Source: CALJFL01 sp036961205 (GTDB lineage: Bacteria > Pseudomonadota > Gammaproteobacteria > Pseudomonadales > Halieaceae). Taken from it: 64,000 nucleotides of DNA. The translations under genes and the position numbers were made by a program. The stretch is from the NCBI GenBank assembly GCA_036961205.1, contig JBALVI010000001.1, positions 1,240,001 to 1,304,000 of the forward strand, in the 5' to 3' direction. Every line of letters starts with the position of its first letter. Positions within the stretch are counted from its first letter, which is position 1. The notes under the pieces are model-generated. The model saw only the letters and a program-made list of their open reading frames with translations. It was not told where the DNA came from and searched no databases. This document shows positions 8,230 through 16,894 of the stretch, one piece after another.

Positions 8230-10119
8230 CTAGCCGTCGAGTTCGCTCCAGCGCTCGAAGGCCGTTTCCAGGTTTGCCTGTGATTCACTCAGCGATTTTA
8301 TGGTCACTTCGTTGGTAGCTCGGTCCCCCTGATAAAACTCCGGTTGGGCAATGGTTTGCTCCAGCTCCAGAATCTTGTTTTCCAGGGTTTCGATAGTGAG
8401 AGGCAGACTGTCCAGCTCGCGTTGATCCTTGTAAGACAGCTTGCGCTTTACCGGAGCTGCCGTTACTTCGGAGGCCGGTGACTCAGCTTGAGTTTTAACA
8501 GCCGCGACACTGGTTTGTTCGAACACTTCCTGTAGTTTGCCGCCGCGCCCCTCCCAATCTCGATATCCTCCGGCGTGCTCAGTGACGATGCCATCGCCCT
8601 CCAATACCAGTAGGCCGGTAACCACGTTGTCCATAAAATCCCGGTCGTGGCTGACCAGGATAACCGTGCCGTCAAATTCCAGCAGAATCTCTTCCAGCAG
8701 TTCCAGCGTTTCGATATCGAGGTCATTGGTGGGTTCGTCCAACACCAATAAGTTGGCAGGCTTACTGAACAGTCTGGCGAGAATGGCGCGATTTTGCTCA
8801 CCGCCGGACAATGCCTTTACGGGTGTTCGAACCCGCTCCGGGCTGAACAAAAAATCGCCCAGATAGGAGATGGCGTGGCGGCGCTTGCCATTGAGCTCGA
8901 TAAACTCCTGTCCGCCGCAAATATTGTCGATCAGGTTGCGCTCGGGGTCCAGATGATCCCGTAGTTGGTCGGAGTAGGCGATCTCCAGCTTGGTGCCCAA
9001 TTTTACCGAGCCGCTGTCTGGCTGCAGCTGTCCCAGCAAAATTTTGACCAGAGTGGATTTGCCCGCGCCATTGGCACCGACAATGCCGATGCGGTCGCCG
9101 CGCTGAATGATCGCGGAAAAGTCCCGCAGAATCCGCTGCTCGCCATATGTCTGGTTCACACCTTTAAGCTCAGCCACGATCTTGCCGGACTTACTGGCGT
9201 CTTCAACGCCGAAAGCGGCCTTGCCCGTGCGGTTTCGACGGTCGCTGCGCTCACCGCGCATTGCCTCCAGGGCTCTTACCCGACCTTCATTACGGGTGCG
9301 GCGGGCTTTGATTCCCTGCCGTATCCATACCTCTTCCTGTGCCAGGCGCTTGTCAAACAAGGCGTTGGCACGTTCCTCTGACAGCAGTTCATGTTCGCGG
9401 TGCTTAAGAAAGCTTTGATAGTCACCCTCAAGCAGGGTCAGGTTTCCGCGGTCCAATTCGGCAATACTGGTCACCACATTTTGCAGAAATCGCCGGTCGT
9501 GGGTGATCAGGATAAGTGCGCCACGGTATTGCCTGAGTTGGGCCTCCAGCCATTCAATGGCCGGAATGTCCAGATGGTTGGTGGGCTCATCCAGCAGCAG
9601 AATGTCTGGCTGGCATACCAGTGCGCGGGCCAAAGCAACACGCTTGCGCCAGCCGCCAGAGAGCTCAGCAAGCTTGGCATCCGCCGGCAACTGTAACTGA
9701 CTAAGCGTCGTTTCCACTCTTTGCTGAAGATTCCAGCCGTCCACCGCTTCCAACTTCGCCTGCACCCGTGACAGCGCGTTCATGTCCACTTCATCGCCCG
9801 CCAGCAGCAGCTGATGGTACTGAGTGATAAATTCCCCGGCCTCTTCAAGTCCGCCAGCAACCACCTCATAGACACTGGCATCGTCAGAACTGGGCAGAGT
9901 TTGCTCCAATCGGGCCAGTCGCGTGCCAGGCCGCAGCCAGACTTCGCCGCTATCGGGGGTAATGTCCCCGGCCAGAATTTTGAGCAGCGTTGTCTTGCCC
10001 GCGCCATTCCGGCCGAGCAAGCCCAGTTTGTCTCCGCGCCGAATAGTGAGTTCGACGCCATCGAGTAAAACCTGGGTCCCGTAGTGTAAATCGACTTGGT
10101 CGAGGCGTAGTAGTGGCAT
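8230..10119 (-). CDS. uup: ABC-F family ATPase Uup
   Basis: 629-residue soluble ABC-F protein with two ATPase domains and no membrane segments. Walker A motifs are GRNGAGKTT and GANGAGKST. Signatures LSGGWRKR and LSGGEQNR are followed by LLLDEPTNHLD and LVLDEPTNDLD. The C-terminal roughly 85 residues form the coiled coil that binds DNA or ribosome in Uup. Uup affects ribosome function and precise excision of transposons in E. coli. The 552-bp region upstream of its start carries prominent inverted repeats. Confidence 0.93.
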   Translation of the reverse strand: MPLLRLDQVDLHYGTQVLLDGVELTIRRGDKLGLLGRNGAGKTTLLKILAGDITPDSGEVWLRPGTRLARLEQTLPSSDDASVYEVVAGGLEEAGEFITQYHQLLLAGDEVDMNALSRVQAKLEAVDGWNLQQRVETTLSQLQLPADAKLAELSGGWRKRVALARALVCQPDILLLDEPTNHLDIPAIEWLEAQLRQYRGALILITHDRRFLQNVVTSIAELDRGNLTLLEGDYQSFLKHREHELLSEERANALFDKRLAQEEVWIRQGIKARRTRNEGRVRALEAMRGERSDRRNRTGKAAFGVEDASKSGKIVAELKGVNQTYGEQRILRDFSAIIQRGDRIGIVGANGAGKSTLVKILLGQLQPDSGSVKLGTKLEIAYSDQLRDHLDPERNLIDNICGGQEFIELNGKRRHAISYLGDFLFSPERVRTPVKALSGGEQNRAILARLFSKPANLLVLDEPTNDLDIETLELLEEILLEFDGTVILVSHDRDFMDNVVTGLLVLEGDGIVTEHAGGYRDWEGRGGKLQEVFEQTSVAAVKTQAESPASEVTAAPVKRKLSYKDQRELDSLPLTIETLENKILELEQTIAQPEFYQGDRATNEVTIKSLSESQANLETAFERWSELDG

Positions 10120-10194
10120 GGGGCGGGATTGTGGCGGCAGATCGCGATGATGTCAGCTTTTCCTATTGGCAATGTTGCAGGTATTTGGGTCTGT

Positions 10195-10308
10195 GCGTTC
10201 TAGCGGCCGCGAGCGCGACAGTGTTTCTCGGTCTCTCCAGGATATTTGAGCTTGTTGCGTTCTAACGGCCGCGAGCGCGAGAGTGTTTCTCAGTCGCTCC
10301 ACGATATT
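10195..10308. repeat. Direct repeat pair, 52 bp, in the uup-ctaA intergenic region
   Basis: Copies at 10195-10246 and 10257-10308 match at 47 of 52 positions and share the core CGGCCGCGAGCGCGA. They are ten bases apart. The second copy also forms the left arm of an inverted repeat. The 10120-10671 stretch holds no convincing gene; the 132-codon frame across it is composed of these repeats. Confidence 0.85.
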
Positions 10309-10335
10309 CGCTTGGTGAGAAACACTCTCGCGCTC
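10273..10335. repeat. Perfect 20-bp inverted repeat (large hairpin)
   Basis: GAGCGCGAGAGTGTTTCTCA at 10273-10292 is perfectly complementary to 10316-10335, with a 23-base loop. No T-run follows, so it is not a standard terminator. It may be a REP-like palindromic element or a protein-binding site. Together with the direct repeat it suggests a palindromic repeat family in this genome. Confidence 0.8.
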
Positions 10336-10438
10336 ACGCCCTCGGCTGTTGCAATCCTGCTCGATCGCAATATTCGATTAAGCGTTTTAAGGCAACTATC
10401 TAGAAATCGACCGATCTACTGGGAACACTGCGATGGTA

Positions 10439-10527
10439 GGGGAGGGACGAGCACAACCTTTTTACCAAGCGAATTCGTTGGTCCGGCACACCGGGAGCGA
10501 CTAAAAAGATTGTGCTCGTCCCTCCCC
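10439..10527. repeat. 26-bp inverted repeat (25/26 paired) upstream of ctaA
   Basis: The left arm at 10439-10464 begins GGGGAGGGACGAGCACAA. It pairs with 10502-10527 with one mismatch, leaving a 37-base loop that contains the palindrome CGAATTCG. It lies 145 bases before the ctaA start. It is a very stable hairpin without a T-run; function unknown. Confidence 0.8.
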
Positions 10528-10671
10528 GGCGGCATACCGAAGAAAATCCGCAGGTACCCCTCTAATGGACGAAGATCTCAAAAAAAACAGCTCACATCTT
10601 CCTTGCCCGCGTATTTCGGTTATCATTCTGCGCTTCAAAACTGATCTGCCCCCAACAGGGCCGCTAAAACT

Positions 10672-11709
10672 ATGTTGAGTGTTCAATACGCCCAGTACGA
10701 CCGTCAAATATCCAACTGGCTACTGTTCTGCGCTGCCGTTATCTTCGGCATGATTGTCCTTGGGGGGGTCACCCGTCTGACCGATTCTGGCTTGTCTATG
10801 GTCGAATGGAAGCCGTTGATGGGCGTAATTCCACCCCTGTCGCAGGAAGCGTGGCAGGAGACATTCGACAAGTACAGGCTCTATCCCGAGTATCAGAAAA
10901 TCAACAAAGGCATGAGCCTGGATGCCTTCAAATCCATTTTCATGTTCGAGTATCTCCACCGGGTATTGGGTCGAGTGATCGGTGTGATCTTCTTTTTCCC
11001 TATGGTGTACTTTGCCTTCAAGGGGCGGGTGAAGGCCGGTATTATGCCCAAGTTGTGGCTGCTCTTTTTGATGGGTGGCGCTCAGGGTTTAATGGGTTGG
11101 TACATGGTCAAAAGTGGTCTGGTGGATCGTCCCGATGTCAGCCAATATCGTTTGACCGCTCACCTCGGTTTGGCGTTTCTCATATACGGGTTAATGCTGT
11201 GGTTGGTGTTCGACCTGCGCCATCCTAAACGTGGCCTCGCCCAGGGCCGCTTTGCAGGCTTCAGCAAGATTATACTGGGCCTGGTGTTCCTGATGATTCT
11301 GTCCGGTGGCCTGGTTGCAGGCACTGACGCGGGTTTCGCCTATAGTACCTGGCCATTGATGGGTGACTCTTTCGTCCCCGAGGGCCTCTATTCAACATCC
11401 CCGGCCTGGCTGGCAATGTTCGAAGACATCACTACCATCCAGTTCAATCACCGAATATTCGCCTATGCGCTTTCCGCGATTATCCTGGTGTTCTCGATTC
11501 AGGTGTTGCGCGCTGGTGTGGAAGCTCGTGGCCGACTGGCGATTATCTTCTTGCTGCTGGCGCTTACCGTTCAAGTGGCTCTTGGCATCAGTACCTTGCT
11601 GCTGCACGTTCCCATTGCTTTAGCGGCGGGGCATCAGGCGGGCGCGGTTCTATTGTTAACTGCCACGCTGTACGCCACCCATGCGCTACAGTCTAAGCAA
11701 GGTAAGTAG
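10672..11709 (+). CDS. ctaA: Heme A synthase (COX15/CtaA family)
   Basis: 345-residue polytopic inner-membrane enzyme that oxidises heme O to heme A for cytochrome c oxidase. About eight hydrophobic helices are visible, in two homologous four-helix halves. Heme-ligand histidines lie in EYLHRVLGR and TAHLGLAF of the first half, and in QFNHRIFAY and GHQAGAVLL of the second. The N-terminal GGVTRLTDSGLSMVEWKP is the family hallmark of the alphaproteobacterial/mitochondrial type. No cyoE/ctaB or cox gene is adjacent, so it stands apart from its pathway partners here. Confidence 0.93.
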   Translation: MLSVQYAQYDRQISNWLLFCAAVIFGMIVLGGVTRLTDSGLSMVEWKPLMGVIPPLSQEAWQETFDKYRLYPEYQKINKGMSLDAFKSIFMFEYLHRVLGRVIGVIFFFPMVYFAFKGRVKAGIMPKLWLLFLMGGAQGLMGWYMVKSGLVDRPDVSQYRLTAHLGLAFLIYGLMLWLVFDLRHPKRGLAQGRFAGFSKIILGLVFLMILSGGLVAGTDAGFAYSTWPLMGDSFVPEGLYSTSPAWLAMFEDITTIQFNHRIFAYALSAIILVFSIQVLRAGVEARGRLAIIFLLLALTVQVALGISTLLLHVPIALAAGHQAGAVLLLTATLYATHALQSKQGK

Positions 11710-11736
11710 ACGGCCCGAAGTTGCTGCAGAACGAAA

Positions 11737-11762
11737 ACGGGCTCTTAAAATTAAGAGCCCGT
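11737..11762. terminator. Palindrome after ctaA (likely bidirectional terminator)
   Basis: A perfect palindrome: twelve-base arms (ACGGGCTCTTAA) around AA, so the stem bottom is GC-rich and the top AT-rich. It lies 28 bases after the ctaA stop and before the convergent small gene. There is no long T-run, so rho-independent activity is plausible but not certain. Confidence 0.55.
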
Positions 11763-11817
11763 AGATTGGTTAGTTGATGAATTTTTTACGTAAATTGGGT
11801 TGGCGCTATGTCGGCCG

Positions 11818-12039
11818 CTACCAAAAAGTAGGCGCTAGATCACACTCGCGTCTACCGTGACTCTGTCGCCGATCTTCAGCGGAAATTTCAAAACGTATAT
11901 CCAGTCGGCGATCGTGCCCTGTGCGGCGATTATCGTGGCGCCTCTCTTGCCCCATGTACTTCTTCTCCTGGCACTCTTGCACCCCAAACTGCGGCGGTGT
12001 GGTGTCTTTCGTTTCGAAGACTGATTTCTCTGTTGACAT
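11818..12039 (-). CDS. Small basic Arg/Asp-rich protein (73 aa)
   Basis: Short protein starting MSTEKSVFETK, with AGGGG about nine bases before its ATG (12039). That start is better supported than the upstream codon at 12060. The C-terminal half is an arginine-, aspartate- and histidine-rich series (QERR, DNRR, HDRR, EDRR, HGRR) separated by short spacers. No signal peptide or membrane segment is seen. Similar short RR-rich proteins occur in marine gammaproteobacteria, but I know no function. Confidence 0.55.
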   Translation of the reverse strand: MSTEKSVFETKDTTPPQFGVQECQEKKYMGQERRHDNRRTGHDRRLDIRFEISAEDRRQSHGRRECDLAPTFW

Positions 12040-12494
12040 AATTTCTGCCCCTACGTGCACTTGTTTCTAGTTGTTGAGGAGGAGTCTGAACCAATATGAG
12101 TATTTTATCAGCCCCTGATAGACCCAATTTGGGCTATATGTGCAGGAACTGTGAACGCCATCACAAACCCCCCTATAGATCCCACTAAAAAACCCTGCAA
12201 CGGCCCAGTGGTAGGGCTTGCAGGGCAATTTTCTCTCTCCTTTACCCATTGTTAAGTGTAGTCAGGAATAAATATTTTTCGTCAAAATTCACCAATTTTT
12301 ACTCTAGTCATCGCTAACATAGGTAATCAGTCTGCTTATTTAAGGTGAAATTGTGACCGTGCCCGCATTAATGCCGTGGTATTCGCCCCATATCTGCCTT
12401 ATGCTCCTTAGCCCTAAAAAGCATAAATTTCAGCAGCTTAGCTGGGTAATCGAATAATAGATCGCAACAAAACGGGCCAGGGAATACAAGAACA
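12040..12494. other. Intergenic region with hairpin; leader of the lap transporter operon
   Basis: 455 bases without a credible gene. CCCTGCAA (12193-12200) pairs with TTGCAGGG (12218-12225), with an inner GCCC/GGGC stem. Six As precede it and AATTTT follows, so it could terminate transcription in either direction. A lone half-site TGTGA in the AT-rich stretch near 12350 precedes lapB, without the matching TCACA arm. I cannot place a promoter with confidence. Confidence 0.5.
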
Positions 12495-14621
12495 ATGACA
12501 GCACGCTCAGACGATCCACTGCTACAGTGCCTGCTCGCCCTGTGCCGTTTTCACGGCTCTGCGTCGACTGCTGAGGCTGTGGCTGGTGGTTTACCCCTTG
12601 AGGACGGCAAACTGACGCCCTCACTGTTTGAACGAGCGGCAAGTCGGGTTGGACTTGCTAGCCGGGTGATATACAAGGCGGCCAACGAGATCGAGCCAGC
12701 CCTGTTACCGGCAGTTTTGCTGCATAAAGATCAGGGCGCCTGCCTGTTGATGTCATGGGATGCGGACGGTAAACGGGCGCAGGTGGTTTATCCGGATCTT
12801 AACGAGACCGTGGTCGAGGTCTCTTTAGAAGATTTAATGGGGCGTGATACCGGCACGGCTATCGTGTGCCGACCGCGGTTCCGTTTTGATGCCAGAACTC
12901 CACGAACGGGCACTAACGAGCGCGGTCACTGGTTCTGGGACGCGATGCGCGCCAACATGCCTATTTATCGAGATGTGTTGCTGGCAGCGTTTTTTATCAA
13001 CGTGTTTGCCCTGGCTTTGCCGCTATTCACCATGAATGTGTACGACCGGGTAGTGCCCAACTACGCGGTTGAAACCCTATGGATGCTGGCGGCGGGTGTC
13101 ATCATTATCCTGTTGGCGGATATCAGTCTGCGTACCATGCGGGGGTATTTCCTGGACCTGGCCAGTAGGCGGGTCGACGTTAAGCTGTCGGGCATGATCA
13201 TGGAGCGGGTGCTTGGCATTCGCATGGAACATCGACCGGCCTCAGTAGGCTCCTATGCGGTGAACCTGCGATCGTTTGAAACCGTGCGTGACTTCATTAC
13301 CTCGGCGTCTATCGCGACCATCATCGACGTACCTTTTGCGATTATTTTCATGGCGGTTATCGCCTGGATAGCCTGGCCGGTTTTGATCCCCCTGACCATC
13401 GGGGTGGTGATTGTTCTGGGTTACGCCTTTATCGTTCAGGGTAAGTTGAAAGAGCTGTCTGAGACGACCTATCGCGCTGGTGCGCAGCGCAATGCCACCC
13501 TGATTGAAAGCCTGGTAGGCCTGGATACGATCAAGGCCATGGGCGCCGAGTCGCGGATGCAGCGCAAGTGGGAAGAGAGCACTTCCTTCCTAGCTCATGT
13601 GGGCGTGCAACTTAGGATTTTATCTAACTCCACTATCAACGTGACCATGTGGAGCCAGCAGATGGTGACCATGTTTGTCATCATCACCGGTGTTTACCTG
13701 ATTACTGCCGGCGAGTTAAGTATGGGTGGCCTGATTGCCTGTAGCATGCTCTCCGGTCGGGTAATGGCGCCTTTTGGCCAGGTGGCCGGTTTGGTAACCC
13801 AGTATCACAATGCCGAGATCGCTCTGAAATCATTGGACGGTGTAATGGCTACCCCGCTGGAGCGCCCCGAAGGTGCCCAGTTCCTGTCCCGGGATATGTT
13901 TAAGGGCGATATTGAATTCAAAAACGTGTCGTTCGCCTATCCTGGCGCCGAGATGGATTCCTTGAGTGATGTCAGTTTCAGTATTAAGGCTGGCGAGCAC
14001 GTGGCGATACTGGGCCGTGTGGGCTCCGGTAAGTCGACCCTGCAGAAGCTGGCGATGGCTCTGTTCCAGCCTACCAGCGGCTCCATCATGATTGATGGCA
14101 TTGACCTGCGGCAGTTGGACCCCACCGAGCTGCGCTCGCGGGTTGGTTATGTACCGCAGGACGTGACCCTGTTTTACGGCAGCCTGCGCGACAACTTTAC
14201 CCTGTCCGAGGGTGAGGTGAGTGATGCGGCGTTGGTAAGGGCGGCGGAAATTGCCAACCTCTCTGAGTTTATCAACCGTCATCCACAGGGCTTTGACATG
14301 CTGGTCAGTGAGCGTGGCGATTCGCTGTCGGGTGGCCAGCGCAAGTGCGTCGCGCTGGCACGGGCGGTGATTGGTGATCCGCCCATCCTGATGATGGATG
14401 AGCCCACCGGTTCCATGGATCACTCCACCGAGATGGCGGTGAAAAACCAATTGGCAGAATATGTGAAAGGCCGCACCTGGCTGGTAGTTACCCATCGTAA
14501 TTCGCTACTCGAAATGGTCGACAGAATTATCGTCATCGACAACGGCAAGCTGGTCGCCGACGGGCCGCGAGAAACTGTGGTGCAGGCGCTGCAGCAGGGC
14601 AAGATAGGTAAATCACAATGA
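12495..14621 (+). CDS. lapB: Type I secretion ABC transporter (LapB-like)
   Basis: 708-residue inner-membrane ABC exporter that powers secretion of the repeat adhesin encoded downstream. Residues 1-130 are a C39-like domain; the position of the catalytic Cys is occupied by Pro (SDDPLLQCLLAL), so it should bind substrate without cleaving it. A six-helix membrane domain spans about 150-430. The ATPase has Walker A GRVGSGKST, signature LSGGQRK, Walker B LMMDEPTGSMD and the H-loop VVTHR. The stop overlaps the lapC start (ATGA). Naming follows the LapBCE systems that export LapA-type adhesins. Confidence 0.92.
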   Translation: MTARSDDPLLQCLLALCRFHGSASTAEAVAGGLPLEDGKLTPSLFERAASRVGLASRVIYKAANEIEPALLPAVLLHKDQGACLLMSWDADGKRAQVVYPDLNETVVEVSLEDLMGRDTGTAIVCRPRFRFDARTPRTGTNERGHWFWDAMRANMPIYRDVLLAAFFINVFALALPLFTMNVYDRVVPNYAVETLWMLAAGVIIILLADISLRTMRGYFLDLASRRVDVKLSGMIMERVLGIRMEHRPASVGSYAVNLRSFETVRDFITSASIATIIDVPFAIIFMAVIAWIAWPVLIPLTIGVVIVLGYAFIVQGKLKELSETTYRAGAQRNATLIESLVGLDTIKAMGAESRMQRKWEESTSFLAHVGVQLRILSNSTINVTMWSQQMVTMFVIITGVYLITAGELSMGGLIACSMLSGRVMAPFGQVAGLVTQYHNAEIALKSLDGVMATPLERPEGAQFLSRDMFKGDIEFKNVSFAYPGAEMDSLSDVSFSIKAGEHVAILGRVGSGKSTLQKLAMALFQPTSGSIMIDGIDLRQLDPTELRSRVGYVPQDVTLFYGSLRDNFTLSEGEVSDAALVRAAEIANLSEFINRHPQGFDMLVSERGDSLSGGQRKCVALARAVIGDPPILMMDEPTGSMDHSTEMAVKNQLAEYVKGRTWLVVTHRNSLLEMVDRIIVIDNGKLVADGPRETVVQALQQGKIGKSQ

Positions 14622-16030
14622 GCCAGGAGCCGATGAACCTCGAAGACCTGCTCGGCGGAGAGCCAAAGCCCAAGGGCCTTGGTCGGCGAATTATGGATAA
14701 GCTGTTCGCCCCGTGGATGAAAGATGTTCAGACCACGCCCTACGACTGGCAGGGCGACGCCCATCGAGCCTTCGTAGAGCAGCAGCCCCTGCGCGCGCGA
14801 GCCCTGCTCTATGGCGTAGCTATTATTGTGGTGGCGCTGGTGATTTGGGCGGCATTGGCCAAAATCGATGAGGTAACCCGCGGTCAGGGTAAAGTTATAC
14901 CCTCAAAGCAAATACAGGTAGTGGGTTCTCAGGACGGCGGCATAGTGACCGAGATCCTGGTGAAAGAGGGAGATATCGTCAAGGAGGGCCAGATGATGGT
15001 GCGCCTGGACCAGACCCGCTCAGAGTCAACCTTCCGTGAAAACCGCGCTGAGTTTCAGGCCCTTTCGGTGAAAGAAGCTCGCTTGCGTGCTGTGGTCGAC
15101 AAGACCGAGTTTGTCCCGGATCCGGAGCTGGTCAAGGTGGTGCCGCGTATCGTTAATCAGGAGATGGCGATTTACACCTCCAGTCAGGGGGAGTTATCCC
15201 TGCGTGTGCAGATCGCCCAGGAGCAGTTGCTGCAGCGACGTGAAGAGCTCACCGAGATCACTGCCCGTGAGCGGCAAATGGCGCGATCACTGGAGCTGAC
15301 GCAACGGGAACTAAGTAAAACACGCCCGATGATGGCGTCGGGCGCGGTGTCCGAAATTGAGATACTCCGCCTGGAGCGGCAGGTCAACGAACTTAGTGGC
15401 GAGCGACAGCAGGCTGCGGCCCAGTTACAGCGGATCAAATCCTCTATTACAGAAGCGGAACGCAAAATCGAGGAAGTGGAGCTGGAGTTTGTTAACGAGG
15501 TGCGCCAGGAGCTGACGGACACCATCACGCGTATGAACGCGCTGGAAGAAGCCGGTACAGGGCTGTCTGATCGGGTCAAACAAACTAATGTACGCTCGCC
15601 GGTTAACGGAACGGTCAAACAGCTTTATTACAATACGATCGGTGGCGTAGTGCTGCCGGGTAAGGAGATCATTGAAGTAGTGCCGTTGGATGACACGCTG
15701 TTGTTGGAAGTGCGCATACGTCCCAAGGATATCGCTTTCCTGATCCCCGGGCAGAAAGCCCTGGTGAAACTTACCGCCTATGATTTTGTGGTCTACGGTG
15801 GCCTGGAAGGCACAGTGGAGCACATTGGTGCGGATACCGTGGTGGACGAAGAGGGCAACCCCTTCTACGAAGTTAACGTGCGCACCAAAGAACCGAATAT
15901 GGGTGAAGATAAGCCAATCATCCCCGGTATGACTGTCGAGGTTGACATCCTTACCGGTAAAAAGACTATTCTTGCCTACCTGATGAAACCAGTACTGCGC
16001 GCCAAGCAATACGCACTTACGGAGCGCTGA
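14618..16030 (+). CDS. lapC: HlyD-family membrane fusion protein (LapC-like)
   Basis: 470-residue periplasmic adaptor linking the ABC transporter to the outer-membrane channel. One N-terminal membrane helix (about 63-82, LLYGVAIIVVALVIWAAL) is followed by a split lipoyl domain, a long coiled coil (about 130-310, rich in Glu/Arg/Gln heptads) and a C-terminal beta domain with VRSPVNGTVKQL. Length fits T1SS adaptors. It overlaps lapB by four bases and its TGA overlaps the next ATG, so the three genes form one tightly coupled operon. Confidence 0.92.
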   Translation: MSQEPMNLEDLLGGEPKPKGLGRRIMDKLFAPWMKDVQTTPYDWQGDAHRAFVEQQPLRARALLYGVAIIVVALVIWAALAKIDEVTRGQGKVIPSKQIQVVGSQDGGIVTEILVKEGDIVKEGQMMVRLDQTRSESTFRENRAEFQALSVKEARLRAVVDKTEFVPDPELVKVVPRIVNQEMAIYTSSQGELSLRVQIAQEQLLQRREELTEITARERQMARSLELTQRELSKTRPMMASGAVSEIEILRLERQVNELSGERQQAAAQLQRIKSSITEAERKIEEVELEFVNEVRQELTDTITRMNALEEAGTGLSDRVKQTNVRSPVNGTVKQLYYNTIGGVVLPGKEIIEVVPLDDTLLLEVRIRPKDIAFLIPGQKALVKLTAYDFVVYGGLEGTVEHIGADTVVDEEGNPFYEVNVRTKEPNMGEDKPIIPGMTVEVDILTGKKTILAYLMKPVLRAKQYALTER

Positions 16031-16659
16031 TGGAACAGCTTTTTGTAACCCCAACCGGCCAATTGCTAGACCGCTGGAGCAAGGCCTTCCCCAAGGCCAT
16101 TGCGGTGGCGACTATGGCTGACGTGCCGGCGGCATCTGCTGCGCCGCGTGGGGTGCTTTGGCTGGATACTTCTAAACTGGCCCCAGCGGAGCGTATGCGT
16201 GATTTACGGGAAGCTGTTTCCTTTGGTTGGCCAGTGGTGGTGATGGCCGCGACTCCGGGTGAAACTGAAGCGTTTCAGGCTTTAACGGCTGGTGCAGTTG
16301 GCTATTGCCACGTGAAAGCAGCACCCGAGCAATTGCGGGAAGTAGCGTTAGTGGTGGAGCACGGCGGTGTCTGGATGTTGCCGGAATTACTACAGCGCTT
16401 TCTCGCTCTGTCCACCCGGGTGGTACCTACAGCGATACCCGTGGAGACCGAGCTCAATGCGCTGACTTCCCGTGAGCTAATGGTGGCCGAACAGGTAGCG
16501 ATAGGAGCGAGTAATCGCGAGATAGCCCAGACCCTGGAAATCACCGAGCGCACGGTAAAAGCTCACCTTTCAGCAATCTTCGAAAAGCTCGCAGTCAGGG
16601 ACCGGGTTCAATTGGCCCTGGCGATGAATAACATTCCTACCTATACAACTGTGAACTGA
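16030..16659 (+). CDS. LuxR/NarL-type transcriptional regulator with degenerate receiver
   Basis: 209-residue protein. The first 120 residues fold like a receiver: LWLD gives the Asp position, VVVMAAT the Thr/Ser position and HVKAAPEQL the Lys. The acidic pair normally after the first strand is missing, so phosphorylation may not control it. The C-terminal LuxR helix-turn-helix (about 145-205) contains LTSRELMV and SNREIAQTLEITERTVKAHL. It is the last gene of the transporter operon and directly precedes the adhesin promoter region, which suggests it regulates the adhesin; this is inference from position. Confidence 0.82.
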   Translation: MEQLFVTPTGQLLDRWSKAFPKAIAVATMADVPAASAAPRGVLWLDTSKLAPAERMRDLREAVSFGWPVVVMAATPGETEAFQALTAGAVGYCHVKAAPEQLREVALVVEHGGVWMLPELLQRFLALSTRVVPTAIPVETELNALTSRELMVAEQVAIGASNREIAQTLEITERTVKAHLSAIFEKLAVRDRVQLALAMNNIPTYTTVN

Positions 16660-16665
16660 ATCACA
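16650..16665. promoter_or_regulatory. CRP/Vfr-type binding site 1 (perfect palindrome)
   Basis: TGTGA-ACTGAA-TCACA, a full match to TGTGA-N6-TCACA. It overlaps the stop codon of the LuxR-type gene. Occupancy by CRP is inferred from the match; no crp gene is in the window. Confidence 0.7.
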
Positions 16666-16834
16666 CTTCTGTAAATCGCTCGCCACCTGCGACCAAAGTA
16701 CCAGGCCAACCCCTCTATCGTCTTTTGTCGCACGCAGCCATGCCGTTGGCGCGCCTTGCCATGGCCGATCCTGCCAATGTTATCTAGTATTGCCGGGTTA
16801 CTGGTGGGCAAATAGGCTCTGCCGGTGGTTTTGG

Positions 16835-16850
16835 TGTGACCTGGCTCACA
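16835..16850. promoter_or_regulatory. CRP/Vfr-type binding site 2 (perfect palindrome)
   Basis: TGTGA-CCTGGC-TCACA, a full consensus match. Its centre is 44 bases upstream of that of site 3, close to four helical turns, so both could be occupied on one face of the DNA. Confidence 0.72.
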
Positions 16851-16878
16851 CTCTCGTTTGGGGGTGCTGTGCCAGTAG

Positions 16879-16894
16879 TGTGACTCACTTCACA
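16879..16894. promoter_or_regulatory. CRP/Vfr-type binding site 3 (perfect palindrome)
   Basis: TGTGA-CTCACT-TCACA, a full consensus match, nearest the adhesin gene. Its centre is about 54 bases from a start site set by TACAAT, or about 70 from one set by TATAAG. The latter fits class I activation spacing better. Confidence 0.72.

Noticed and set aside
10246..10644. 132-codon plus-strand frame between uup and ctaA
   Set aside because: It is composed of the inverted and direct repeats, has no ribosome site and no protein-like features.
13830..14495. 221-codon minus-strand frame
   Set aside because: Fully antisense to the ATPase domain of the T1SS transporter, whose motifs are intact; a shadow of GC-rich codons.
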